The notes under the pieces: generated by a model
What the model was told of the DNA's origin: nothing
The model's input: only the letters and a program-made list of their open reading frames with translations
The model's database searches: none
Shown: positions 7,058 to 12,595 of the stretch, one piece after another
Position numbering within the stretch: the first letter of the stretch is position 1
How the letters are laid out: the number at the start of each line of letters is the position of its first letter
Position numbers and translations under genes: made by a program
From: SVFI01 sp045546735
GTDB lineage: Bacteria > Bacillota > Clostridia > Lachnospirales > Lachnospiraceae
Length of the DNA: 13,187 nt
Assembly: GCA_045546735.1 (NCBI GenBank)
Contig: JAZQDJ010000066.1
Coordinates: 1 to 13,187, forward strand
Direction of reading: 5' to 3'

Positions 7058-7075
7058 GTAAAAGGGGGTGGTGAT

Positions 7076-7546
7076 ATGGAATTTCAGCAGGTAATGCAGC
7101 ACGAAAATGTTGATTTTACAGGGATAGAAGAGTCCTATTTTTTGCTTGGTCTGCTCAGTGCTTTTGATAACCGGTTTCAGGCAGTGGCGGATAAGATGAT
7201 CCAAGTGGTTAGTTGGAAGCAATTTTTTGCAATTATTTGTATCAATATGTGCAAGGAAAGTCCGACGATCAAAGAACTGGCAGAGATTATGGGAAGTTCT
7301 CATCAGAATGTGAAGCAAATTCTTTTGAAATTGGAGAAAAAGGGATTTGTGGACATTTGTACAGATGCGTTGGACAAGCGGAAGCAGAGAGTATCATTGA
7401 CGCAAACGTGCTTGGAGTTTTGTGAGGAAAATGATGATAGAAGTATGCAGGCGCTAACTGCTATGTTTGAAGGGATTAGCCGAGAGCAACTTCAGATTAC
7501 GATACAGACAATCATGCAGATGGAAGATAATTTAAAGAAACTATAG
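7076..7546 (+). CDS. MarR-family winged-helix regulator
   Basis: This is a 156-residue MarR-type repressor of typical length. Residues 20-60 are helical. The winged helix-turn-helix spans about 47-110: PTIKELAEIMGSSHQNVKQILLKLEKKG (63-90) contains the recognition helix SSHQNVKQILLKLEKKG, followed by the wing ending DKRKQRVSLT (100-109), where MarR proteins usually have D-x-R-x-x-x-V-x-L-T. The C-terminal helices (115-156) would form the dimer interface. Cysteines at 55, 59, 95, 112 and 116 could allow redox or metal sensing, but no defined sensing motif is recognisable. The GGGGGTGGTG site (7064-7073) lies just before the ATG. It heads an operon with a flavodoxin-like gene and a NifX-like gene. 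The paired palindrome upstream strongly suggests autorepression. The inducer is unknown; a redox or metal signal is inferred from the co-transcribed genes. Confidence 0.9.
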   Translation: MEFQQVMQHENVDFTGIEESYFLLGLLSAFDNRFQAVADKMIQVVSWKQFFAIICINMCKESPTIKELAEIMGSSHQNVKQILLKLEKKGFVDICTDALDKRKQRVSLTQTCLEFCEENDDRSMQALTAMFEGISREQLQITIQTIMQMEDNLKKL

Positions 7547-7555
7547 GAGGATATG

Positions 7556-8083
7556 ATGAAAACAGTTATTGTGTATAAGAGTAAGACAGGATTTACAAAG
7601 AGATATGCGGAGATGATTGCAAAAGAAGTGTCATGTGATATAATCGAGTTGAAAAAAGTAAAAGCTGAGAAATTGGCAGAATATGATACGGTTGTGTTCG
7701 GTACCAGATTTTTTGCCGGAATGGTGGATGAATTTAAGAAGGCAAAAGAGTTGTTTGAAAAAAGCGGCGCAAAGAAATATGTTGTGTTTGCGACGGGTGC
7801 GACTCCGAATGCGGCGGAAGATATTGTAAATGATGTGTGGAAGAATAACTTTACGCCGGAAGAACTGGAGGCAATACCTCATTTCTATATGCAGAGCGGT
7901 ATTTGCTACGAAAAGATGCCTTTTATGGAAAAAATGATGATGAAGATGGCAGCAAAGATGATGAAAAATCAGAAGGAAAAAGATGAGATGGCGCAGGGAT
8001 TTGAAGAGGCACTGAAAGGGTCATTCGATATTACGGACAAAGTATATATAGAGCCGATTGTAGAGTATTTAAAGGAGGATTAA
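7556..8083 (+). CDS. Flavodoxin-domain protein
   Basis: The 175-residue protein has a flavodoxin-like FMN-binding fold. It starts MKTVIVYKSKTGFTKRYAEMIA: a beta strand followed by the phosphate-binding loop (residues 8-14, S-K-T-G-F-T). Later elements are YDTVVFGTRFFAGM (43-56) and KKYVVFATGATPN (73-85), matching the second and third strands next to the flavin. It fits the flavodoxin branch that includes HemG-type protoporphyrinogen oxidase relatives, but no heme gene is nearby and that function is not claimed. Residues 121-146 form a Met- and Lys-rich, probably amphipathic helix with nine methionines, which might touch a membrane or metal partner. Two ATGs compete: 7553 leaves only 2 bases after AGGAGG (7545-7550), while 7556 leaves 5 and gives a family-like start, so 7556 is preferred. 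The ribosome binding site overlaps the MarR stop, showing tight coupling. Confidence 0.87.
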   Translation: MKTVIVYKSKTGFTKRYAEMIAKEVSCDIIELKKVKAEKLAEYDTVVFGTRFFAGMVDEFKKAKELFEKSGAKKYVVFATGATPNAAEDIVNDVWKNNFTPEELEAIPHFYMQSGICYEKMPFMEKMMMKMAAKMMKNQKEKDEMAQGFEEALKGSFDITDKVYIEPIVEYLKED

Positions 8084-8086
8084 AAG

Positions 8087-8488
8087 ATGCTTATTGCAGT
8101 TACTTATGAGAACGGAGAAATTTATCAGCATTTCGGACATACAAGCAGTTTTAAAGTGTATGAGACGGAAGGGAAAGAAATTGTGTCAGCGCGTGTGATT
8201 GATACAAATGGTATCGGACATGGTGCTCTGGCGACTTTATTGACTGAGTATGGGGTTGAAGTGCTTATATGCGGTGGGATCGGCGGCGGTGCGCAGATGG
8301 CGCTGGCGCAGGCAGGAATTAAGTTGTATGGTGGTGTATTGGGAAATGCTGATATAGCGGTAAAAGCATTGCTTGAGGGAACACTTGACTATAATGCGGA
8401 AGTGAAATGTAATCATCACGGTGAAGGCCATGAACACCACGGTAATTGTTCGGGTGGAGGATGCGGAAATCATTCGTGCGGGGATTAA
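8087..8488 (+). CDS. NifX/NifB-type dinitrogenase iron-molybdenum cofactor-like protein with Cys/His-rich tail
   Basis: Residues 1-105 form the small alpha/beta domain shared by NifX, NafY and the C-terminus of NifB, known for binding Fe-S or FeMo-cofactor precursors. Visible features are MLIAVTYENGEIYQHFGHTSSF with the conserved HFGH (15-18), a central GHGAL, and ICGGIGGGAQMAL (61-73). Such stand-alone proteins occur widely in non-nitrogen-fixing anaerobes, where their role is poorly known. The last 26 residues are unusual: Cys at 108, 121, 126 and 131 and His at 110, 111, 115, 117, 118 and 129, separated by Gly, a strong candidate metal-binding tail. A good AAGGAGG site (8072-8078) within the preceding gene's end sits 8 bases before the ATG, and the gap is 3 bases. 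No nif structural genes are in the window, so a role in nitrogen fixation is not supported. Confidence 0.88.
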   Translation: MLIAVTYENGEIYQHFGHTSSFKVYETEGKEIVSARVIDTNGIGHGALATLLTEYGVEVLICGGIGGGAQMALAQAGIKLYGGVLGNADIAVKALLEGTLDYNAEVKCNHHGEGHEHHGNCSGGGCGNHSCGD

Positions 8489-8498
8489 GTGAAAAAAG

Positions 8499-8535
8499 AA
8501 AGGAACCTGGAAATAAATTCCAAGTTCCTTTTTTT
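8499..8535 (+). terminator. Bidirectional terminator between the NifX-like gene and the convergent tRNA-Leu
   Basis: An outer 8-bp stem AAAGGAAC (8499-8506) pairs with GTTCCTTT (8524-8531). After one C/A mismatch comes an inner 5-bp stem TGGAA (8508-8512) with TTCCA (8518-8522), around a 5-base ATAAA loop. The + strand U-tract is 8529-8535. An A-rich run at 8492-8500 gives a U-tract on the - strand, so the hairpin can also end the tRNA transcript, whose 3' end is at 8538. Confidence 0.9.
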
Positions 8536-8537
8536 AC

Positions 8538-8620
8538 TGCCGGCGGCGGGACTTGAACCCGCACGGGCGTACACCCAACAGATTTTGAGTCTGCATCGTC
8601 TGCCATTCCGACACGCCGGC
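8538..8620 (-). tRNA. tRNA-Leu, anticodon CAA (reads UUG)
   Basis: On the - strand an 83-nt class II tRNA folds fully. The acceptor stem GCCGGCG pairs perfectly with CGCCGGC and is followed by discriminator A. The D loop contains the invariant GG. The anticodon arm has the stem GCAGA/UCUGU with loop CUCAAAA, so positions 34-36 are CAA. The long variable arm contains a GGG...CCC stem, as expected for leucine tRNA. The T arm is GCGGG/CCCGC with a TTCAAGT loop. CCA is not encoded: the bases after the discriminator are GTA, so CCA must be added after transcription. It stands alone, convergent with the NifX-like gene and sharing its bidirectional terminator. Confidence 0.97.
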
Positions 8621-8637
8621 TTTTTCAACCGAAGATT

Positions 8638-8666
8638 AGTTTAACACAAGAAGAAGGGAATTTCAA
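8638..8666 (-). promoter_or_regulatory. Promoter of tRNA-Leu on the - strand
   Basis: Read on the - strand, TTGAAA (8666-8661, five of six consensus) is followed after exactly 17 bases by TAAACT (8643-8638, four of six), with a TG at the extended -10 position. The start site would be near 8631, leaving a leader of about ten bases before the mature tRNA 5' end at 8620. The arm GGAATTTC (8657-8664) of an 8-bp inverted repeat covers the -35 box. Confidence 0.75.
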
Positions 8667-8702
8667 GTACCATCTGAAGAAATTCCTGAGAGTCTCCTTT
8701 CC

Positions 8703-8731
8703 TTGACAAGGAGGAACAGTTTTTTTAAAAT
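8703..8731 (+). promoter_or_regulatory. SigA-type promoter of the MBL-fold hydrolase gene
   Basis: A perfect TTGACA (8703-8708) and TAAAAT (8726-8731, five of six) are separated by 17 bases. The start would be near 8738. This makes the in-frame GTG at 8740 an unlikely translation start and supports ATG 8770. The -35 box lies in a 13-bp palindrome TCCTTGACAAGGA (8700-8712), a possible operator. Confidence 0.85.
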
Positions 8732-8769
8732 GAACAGGTGTGAACGAATACTTTTCGGAGGAAATACAA

Positions 8770-9585
8770 ATGGAACAGAAACTTTATGTTTTCGGTACCG
8801 GAAATGCAGCGGTGACGAAATGCTATAATACATGTTTTGCGCTCAGTGACGGAGAGGAATTATTTCTTGTGGACGCAGGCGGCGGAAACGGAATTTTAAC
8901 GCAGTTTGAAAAGATGAATATCTCTGTAAATCAGATTCATCATATGTTTGTGACACATAAACATACAGATCATATTTTAGGGGCTATTTGGGTAGTCCGG
9001 ATGGTGGCAACGCAAATGCATAAGGGCAAATATAAAGGGGATTTCCGGATTTACGGACATAAGGAAGTAGTAGCAATGCTACGTTCGTTTTGCGAGATGA
9101 TGCTTGCAAAGAAACATGCTGCATTTTTGGATGAAAGAATTAATTTCGAGGAAGTGACAGAAGGACAGACAGCAGAGATATTGTCTTATTCTGTGACGTT
9201 CTTTGACATTTTCTCTACGAAGGCAAAGCAGTTCGGTTTTACAACGACTTTGCGAGATGGATCGGTACTTACGTTTACAGGTGATGAGCCGTATAATGAG
9301 GGCTGTGAAAAGTATGTCATCGGAAGTCAGTGGCTGCTTCATGAAGCTTTTTGTTTGGATGCAGATAAAGAGGTGTTTGAACCGTATGAAAAACATCACG
9401 GAACAGCAATGGATGCAGGACGCACGGCGCAGGAACTGATGGCTGAGAAACTTGTGCTTTGGCATACAGAGGATAAAACGCTTGCTTCGAGAAAACAGAT
9501 GTATAAAGAAGAAGCAAAATCAGTCTTTGACGGAGAGGTTTTTGTTCCGGATGATTTAGAAGTAATTTCTTTAAGCTCGTTGTAG
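8770..9585 (+). CDS. Metallo-beta-lactamase-fold hydrolase, RNase Z-like
   Basis: This 271-residue protein is an MBL-fold metallohydrolase of the RNase Z-like branch. The metal-binding motif HKHTDH is at residues 63-68 (H-x-H-x-D-H). Other ligands are likely Asp172 in FTGDEP and the late histidine, His232, in LVLWHTED. LLHEAFC (189-195) and HHGTAMDAGRTAQE (209-222) match the order L-H-E-A then H-x-T-A seen in RNase Z proteins. The long exosite arm typical of RNase Z is not evident, so tRNA 3' processing is uncertain despite the neighbouring tRNA gene; a small-molecule phosphodiesterase or other hydrolase is equally possible. GGAGG (8757-8761) lies 8 bases before ATG 8770. A GTG at 8740 would add ten residues, but it falls at the predicted transcript start. 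The gene is monocistronic, with its own promoter and a terminator over the stop codon. Confidence 0.88.
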   Translation: MEQKLYVFGTGNAAVTKCYNTCFALSDGEELFLVDAGGGNGILTQFEKMNISVNQIHHMFVTHKHTDHILGAIWVVRMVATQMHKGKYKGDFRIYGHKEVVAMLRSFCEMMLAKKHAAFLDERINFEEVTEGQTAEILSYSVTFFDIFSTKAKQFGFTTTLRDGSVLTFTGDEPYNEGCEKYVIGSQWLLHEAFCLDADKEVFEPYEKHHGTAMDAGRTAQELMAEKLVLWHTEDKTLASRKQMYKEEAKSVFDGEVFVPDDLEVISLSSL

Positions 9586-9600
9586 AAACGGGCTTTTTTT
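9573..9600 (+). terminator. Intrinsic terminator overlapping the MBL hydrolase stop codon
   Basis: AAGCTCGTT (9573-9581) pairs with AACGGGCTT (9587-9595) in a 9-bp stem with one U-G wobble and a 5-base loop. The U-tract is 9594-9600. The stop codon TAG (9583-9585) is in the loop, so the 5' arm is coding sequence. Confidence 0.9.
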
Positions 9601-9608
9601 GTTATAAT
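9580..9608 (+). promoter_or_regulatory. Putative promoter for the zinc-finger gene and polA, nested in a terminator
   Basis: A perfect TATAAT (9603-9608) follows the terminator's U-tract. At exactly 17 bases upstream stands TTGTAG (9580-9585), which matches only the TTG of the -35 consensus and lies in the hairpin's stem and loop. The start site would be near 9615. The -10 is strong and the -35 weak. Confidence 0.6.
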
Positions 9609-9637
9609 AAATAGTCAGGGATGAAAAGGGTGAGGCT

Positions 9638-9958
9638 ATGGATTGTAATAAGATACAGCGTCGGATTCCGGACTTTTTAAATGAGGAATTAAAAACTCGG
9701 GAATTAGTACGTTTTTTACAGCATATGGACACTTGCGAAGAGTGTAAAGAAGAGCTGACGATACAATATTTGTCGTCGGAGGGTATTTCGCGTCTCGAAG
9801 AAGGAAAAACCTTTGATTTGGACCGCGAATTAAATGAGTACATACACCAGATGGAAAAGGGCATAAAGCGTCGCAGAAATCTTGTTTTAGGGTATATAGC
9901 ATTTGAAGTTGCGGCGATTGCACTGATTGCTTTGATTTATATATATGCATTGTTTTAA
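9638..9958 (+). CDS. Small zinc-finger (zf-HC2-like), single-pass membrane protein, anti-sigma-like
   Basis: This 106-residue protein has two visible parts. Residues 1-45 resemble the zf-HC2 (putative zinc finger) domain of zinc-associated anti-sigma factors: Cys3 near the start, helix RIPDFLNEELKTRELVRFLQHM, and H29-x3-C33-x2-C36 as metal ligands. Residues 46-80 are charged and end in KRRR, followed by one hydrophobic helix (about 83-105) ending at the C-terminus. The arrangement predicts a cytoplasmic N-terminus and a tail anchor, with nothing outside the membrane. Anti-sigma factors of this class usually sit next to an ECF sigma gene. None is present here; the next gene is polA, 14 bases away. 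AAGGGTGA (9626-9633) is a plausible ribosome binding site. The partner and function are unknown; a membrane-tethered regulatory or scaffold role is inference. Confidence 0.8.
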   Translation: MDCNKIQRRIPDFLNEELKTRELVRFLQHMDTCEECKEELTIQYLSSEGISRLEEGKTFDLDRELNEYIHQMEKGIKRRRNLVLGYIAFEVAAIALIALIYIYALF

Positions 9959-9972
9959 CGGGAGTGAAAAAA

Positions 9973-12594
9973 GTGGGACAGAAATTAGTACTGATTGATG
10001 GGCACAGCATTTTGAACAGAGCATTTTACGGAGTTCCGGATTTGACGAATCCGGAGGGACTTCATACAAATGCAATTTATGGATTTTTAAATATTATGTT
10101 TAAGATTCTAGAAGAGGAAAAGCCGCAGTATTTGGCGGTTGCTTTTGACTTAAAAGCACCGACATTCCGTCATAAGCGATATGCGGAATATAAGGGAAAC
10201 CGCAAACCTGCGCCGGAAGAGTTCCGCCAGCAGGTTCCTGTGATGAAAGAAGTCTTAAAAGCCATGGGTATTTTGACAATGGAAATGGAAGGCTACGAGG
10301 CGGATGATATTCTCGGTACGATGGCGAAAAGAGCGGAAAAAGAGGGACTGGATGTTGCACTTGTCTCCGGTGACAGAGACCTTTTGCAAATCGCAACAGA
10401 TAAGATTAAAATCCGTATTCCGAAGACAAAGGGAAACAGAACAGAGGTGGAAGACTATTATGCGGCGGACGTGAAGGAACGTTACCATGTGACACCGCTG
10501 CAGTTTATTGAATTAAAGGCATTAATGGGAGATACGTCCGACAATATTCCGGGCGTTCCGAAAGTCGGTGAAAAGACAGCCACAAGTTTGATGGAAACAT
10601 ACGGCTGTATCGAAAATATTTATGCGCATTTAGACGAAATCAGCAAAAAAAGTATTCAGACAACGCTTCGTGAAAACAGAGAGCTGGCTGATTTGTCTAA
10701 AGAGTTGGCGACGATTGAAATTAACGCACCGATTTCTTATACACTTGAGCAGGCCAAGATGAGTGATTTGTATACGCCGCAGGCATATGAAATGTTTAAG
10801 AAGTTGGCATTTAAAAATATGCTCAGCCGTTTTGAAAATACGGAAACGGAGCAGCAGTTACCGGAAACTAACCTTGTGACGGATATGACGGAAGCGGAGG
10901 ACATATTTGCACACTGTGCAAATGCCGGTGAGGTTGCTTACTATGTGGCGGAGAATGCAGGAATTGCACTGATGTACGGACAGGAGATTTCTTTTGTTGC
11001 AGCCCAGGGATTTCTTACGATGGATTATTTGGCAACTAAGCTCGACGGGCTTAGGGGAACATGCAAACTTATTTCGTTTGATTGTAAGAAAACATACGCC
11101 CATTTCAGCGGCGATATCGAGATGGTCGAAGGCTTTTTTGATGTGAAATTGGCGGCTTATCTTATCAATCCGTTAAAGAGTGAATATACAGTTGATGATA
11201 TTGCAAGTGAATATTGTAATATCGTATTGCCGGATTATAAATCGCAGTTTGGAAAAGTGTCATATGCAGAGGCGTTTGAGAAAGAGGAGGAAAAATTCGT
11301 ATCCTATGTCGGTGCGATTGTGTATGCAATTAAAAACAGTTACCCGAGTCTGATTGATAAGTTAAATGAATCGGGAATGGCAGATCTTTATGAAACAATG
11401 GAAATGCCTTTGACATATGTTCTTTATGCGATGGAAAAAGAAGGCGTGACTGTAAAAAAAGATGAGCTTGTCCGATACGGCAAACTTTTGGAGGAAAAGA
11501 TTGTTGTCTTAAGACAACAGATATACGATACTGTCGGAGAGGAATTTAATATCAATTCTCCGAAACAGCTTGGTGAGATTTTGTTTGAAAAGATGCAGCT
11601 GAAAGGCGGAAAGAAAACAAAGACCGGTTATTCGACTGCAGCAGATGTACTTGAAAAGTTAGCGCCGGATTACCCGGTTGTTTCCGATATTTTGGAGTAC
11701 AGAGGATTGACGAAGTTGAAATCGACTTATGCAGACGGCCTTGCGGAATGTATCGGTGAAGACGGAAGAATTCACACGAATTTCAATCAGATGATTACAG
11801 CGACAGGACGTATTTCATCTACAGAGCCGAATTTGCAGAACATTCCGACCAGAATGGAACTCGGACGCCTGATTCGTAAGGTGTTTGTCCCGAAAGAGGG
11901 ATGTGTGTTTATGGATGCGGATTATTCGCAGATAGAACTTCGTATTTTGGCTCACATGTCCGAAGATAAAGAGTTGATTGAGGCTTACCGTATGTCTGAG
12001 GATATTCACAGGATTACGGCTTCTAAGGTGTTCCATACACCGTTTGAAGAGGTGACGGATTTGCAGCGCCGTAATGCAAAGGCGGTAAACTTCGGTATTG
12101 TTTACGGTATCAGTTCATTCGGGCTCAGTCAGGATTTAAGTATCAGCCGAAAAGAAGCAGCGACTTATATTGATCAATATTTTGAGACATATCCGGGAAT
12201 TAAAACATTCCTTGACGGATGTGTAAAAACTGCAAAAGAGACCGGAGAGAGCAGAACGTTGTATCAGCGCAGAAGACCGATACCGGAACTTGCAAGCTCA
12301 AACTTCATGCAGCGTCAGTTCGGGGAGCGTGTGGCGATGAATGCGCCGATTCAGGGAACTGCGGCAGATATTATGAAGATAGCGATGATTCGTGTCTATC
12401 GTTCACTTCTTGAAGAAGGGCTTAAGAGTCGTATTCTTTTGCAGGTACATGATGAACTTTTGATTGAGGTGTATGAAGACGAGGTGGAGAAAGTCAGAGA
12501 AATTCTTTACCGAGACATGAAAGATGCAGCAAAGCTTTCCGTGGAACTTGAGATAGATGTTCATACGGGAGAGAACTGGTACGAGGCAAAATAA
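9973..12594 (+). CDS. polA: DNA polymerase I
   Basis: PolA fills gaps in repair and removes RNA primers in replication. From GTG 9973 the protein has 873 residues. Residues 1 to about 290 are the 5'-nuclease domain: LVLIDGHSILNRAFYG with Asp9, YKGNRKPAPEEFR, YEADDILG, VSGDRDLLQIA and GDTSDNIPGVPKVGEKTA. The middle domain (about 300-460) has the exonuclease fold, but the DTETD-type motif is replaced by YYVAENA and other metal-binding acids also appear absent, so proofreading is probably lost. The polymerase domain has motif A DADYSQIELR (Asp650), motif B RRNAKAVNFGIVYG (Arg699, Lys703, Phe707, Tyr711) and motif C QVHDELLIE (Asp827, Glu828), so it should polymerise normally. Phe707 matches the Phe762 position of the E. 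coli enzyme. GGGAG (9960-9964) is well spaced for GTG 9973; a GTG at 9964 would overlap it. Confidence 0.97.
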   Translation: MGQKLVLIDGHSILNRAFYGVPDLTNPEGLHTNAIYGFLNIMFKILEEEKPQYLAVAFDLKAPTFRHKRYAEYKGNRKPAPEEFRQQVPVMKEVLKAMGILTMEMEGYEADDILGTMAKRAEKEGLDVALVSGDRDLLQIATDKIKIRIPKTKGNRTEVEDYYAADVKERYHVTPLQFIELKALMGDTSDNIPGVPKVGEKTATSLMETYGCIENIYAHLDEISKKSIQTTLRENRELADLSKELATIEINAPISYTLEQAKMSDLYTPQAYEMFKKLAFKNMLSRFENTETEQQLPETNLVTDMTEAEDIFAHCANAGEVAYYVAENAGIALMYGQEISFVAAQGFLTMDYLATKLDGLRGTCKLISFDCKKTYAHFSGDIEMVEGFFDVKLAAYLINPLKSEYTVDDIASEYCNIVLPDYKSQFGKVSYAEAFEKEEEKFVSYVGAIVYAIKNSYPSLIDKLNESGMADLYETMEMPLTYVLYAMEKEGVTVKKDELVRYGKLLEEKIVVLRQQIYDTVGEEFNINSPKQLGEILFEKMQLKGGKKTKTGYSTAADVLEKLAPDYPVVSDILEYRGLTKLKSTYADGLAECIGEDGRIHTNFNQMITATGRISSTEPNLQNIPTRMELGRLIRKVFVPKEGCVFMDADYSQIELRILAHMSEDKELIEAYRMSEDIHRITASKVFHTPFEEVTDLQRRNAKAVNFGIVYGISSFGLSQDLSISRKEAATYIDQYFETYPGIKTFLDGCVKTAKETGESRTLYQRRRPIPELASSNFMQRQFGERVAMNAPIQGTAADIMKIAMIRVYRSLLEEGLKSRILLQVHDELLIEVYEDEVEKVREILYRDMKDAAKLSVELEIDVHTGENWYEAK

Positions 12595-12595
12595 T

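Noticed and set aside
8087..8488. Evidence of nitrogen fixation from the NifX-like gene
   Set aside because: Stand-alone NifX/NifB-C domains are common in non-diazotrophs, and no nifHDK, nifE, nifN or radical-SAM NifB gene is in the window.
8319..8606. Minus-strand open frame across the NifX-like tail and tRNA-Leu
   Set aside because: It runs through the terminator and the tRNA gene, has no ribosome binding site, and its sequence is the complement of recognised features.
8740..8769. Upstream GTG start for the MBL hydrolase
   Set aside because: It lies at the predicted transcription start, so no ribosome binding site would be in the mRNA; ATG 8770 has a well-placed GGAGG.
9964..9972. GTG 9964 as polA start
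   Set aside because: It overlaps the GGGAG sequence that best serves as ribosome binding site for GTG 9973, and the family-like N-terminus begins at 9973.
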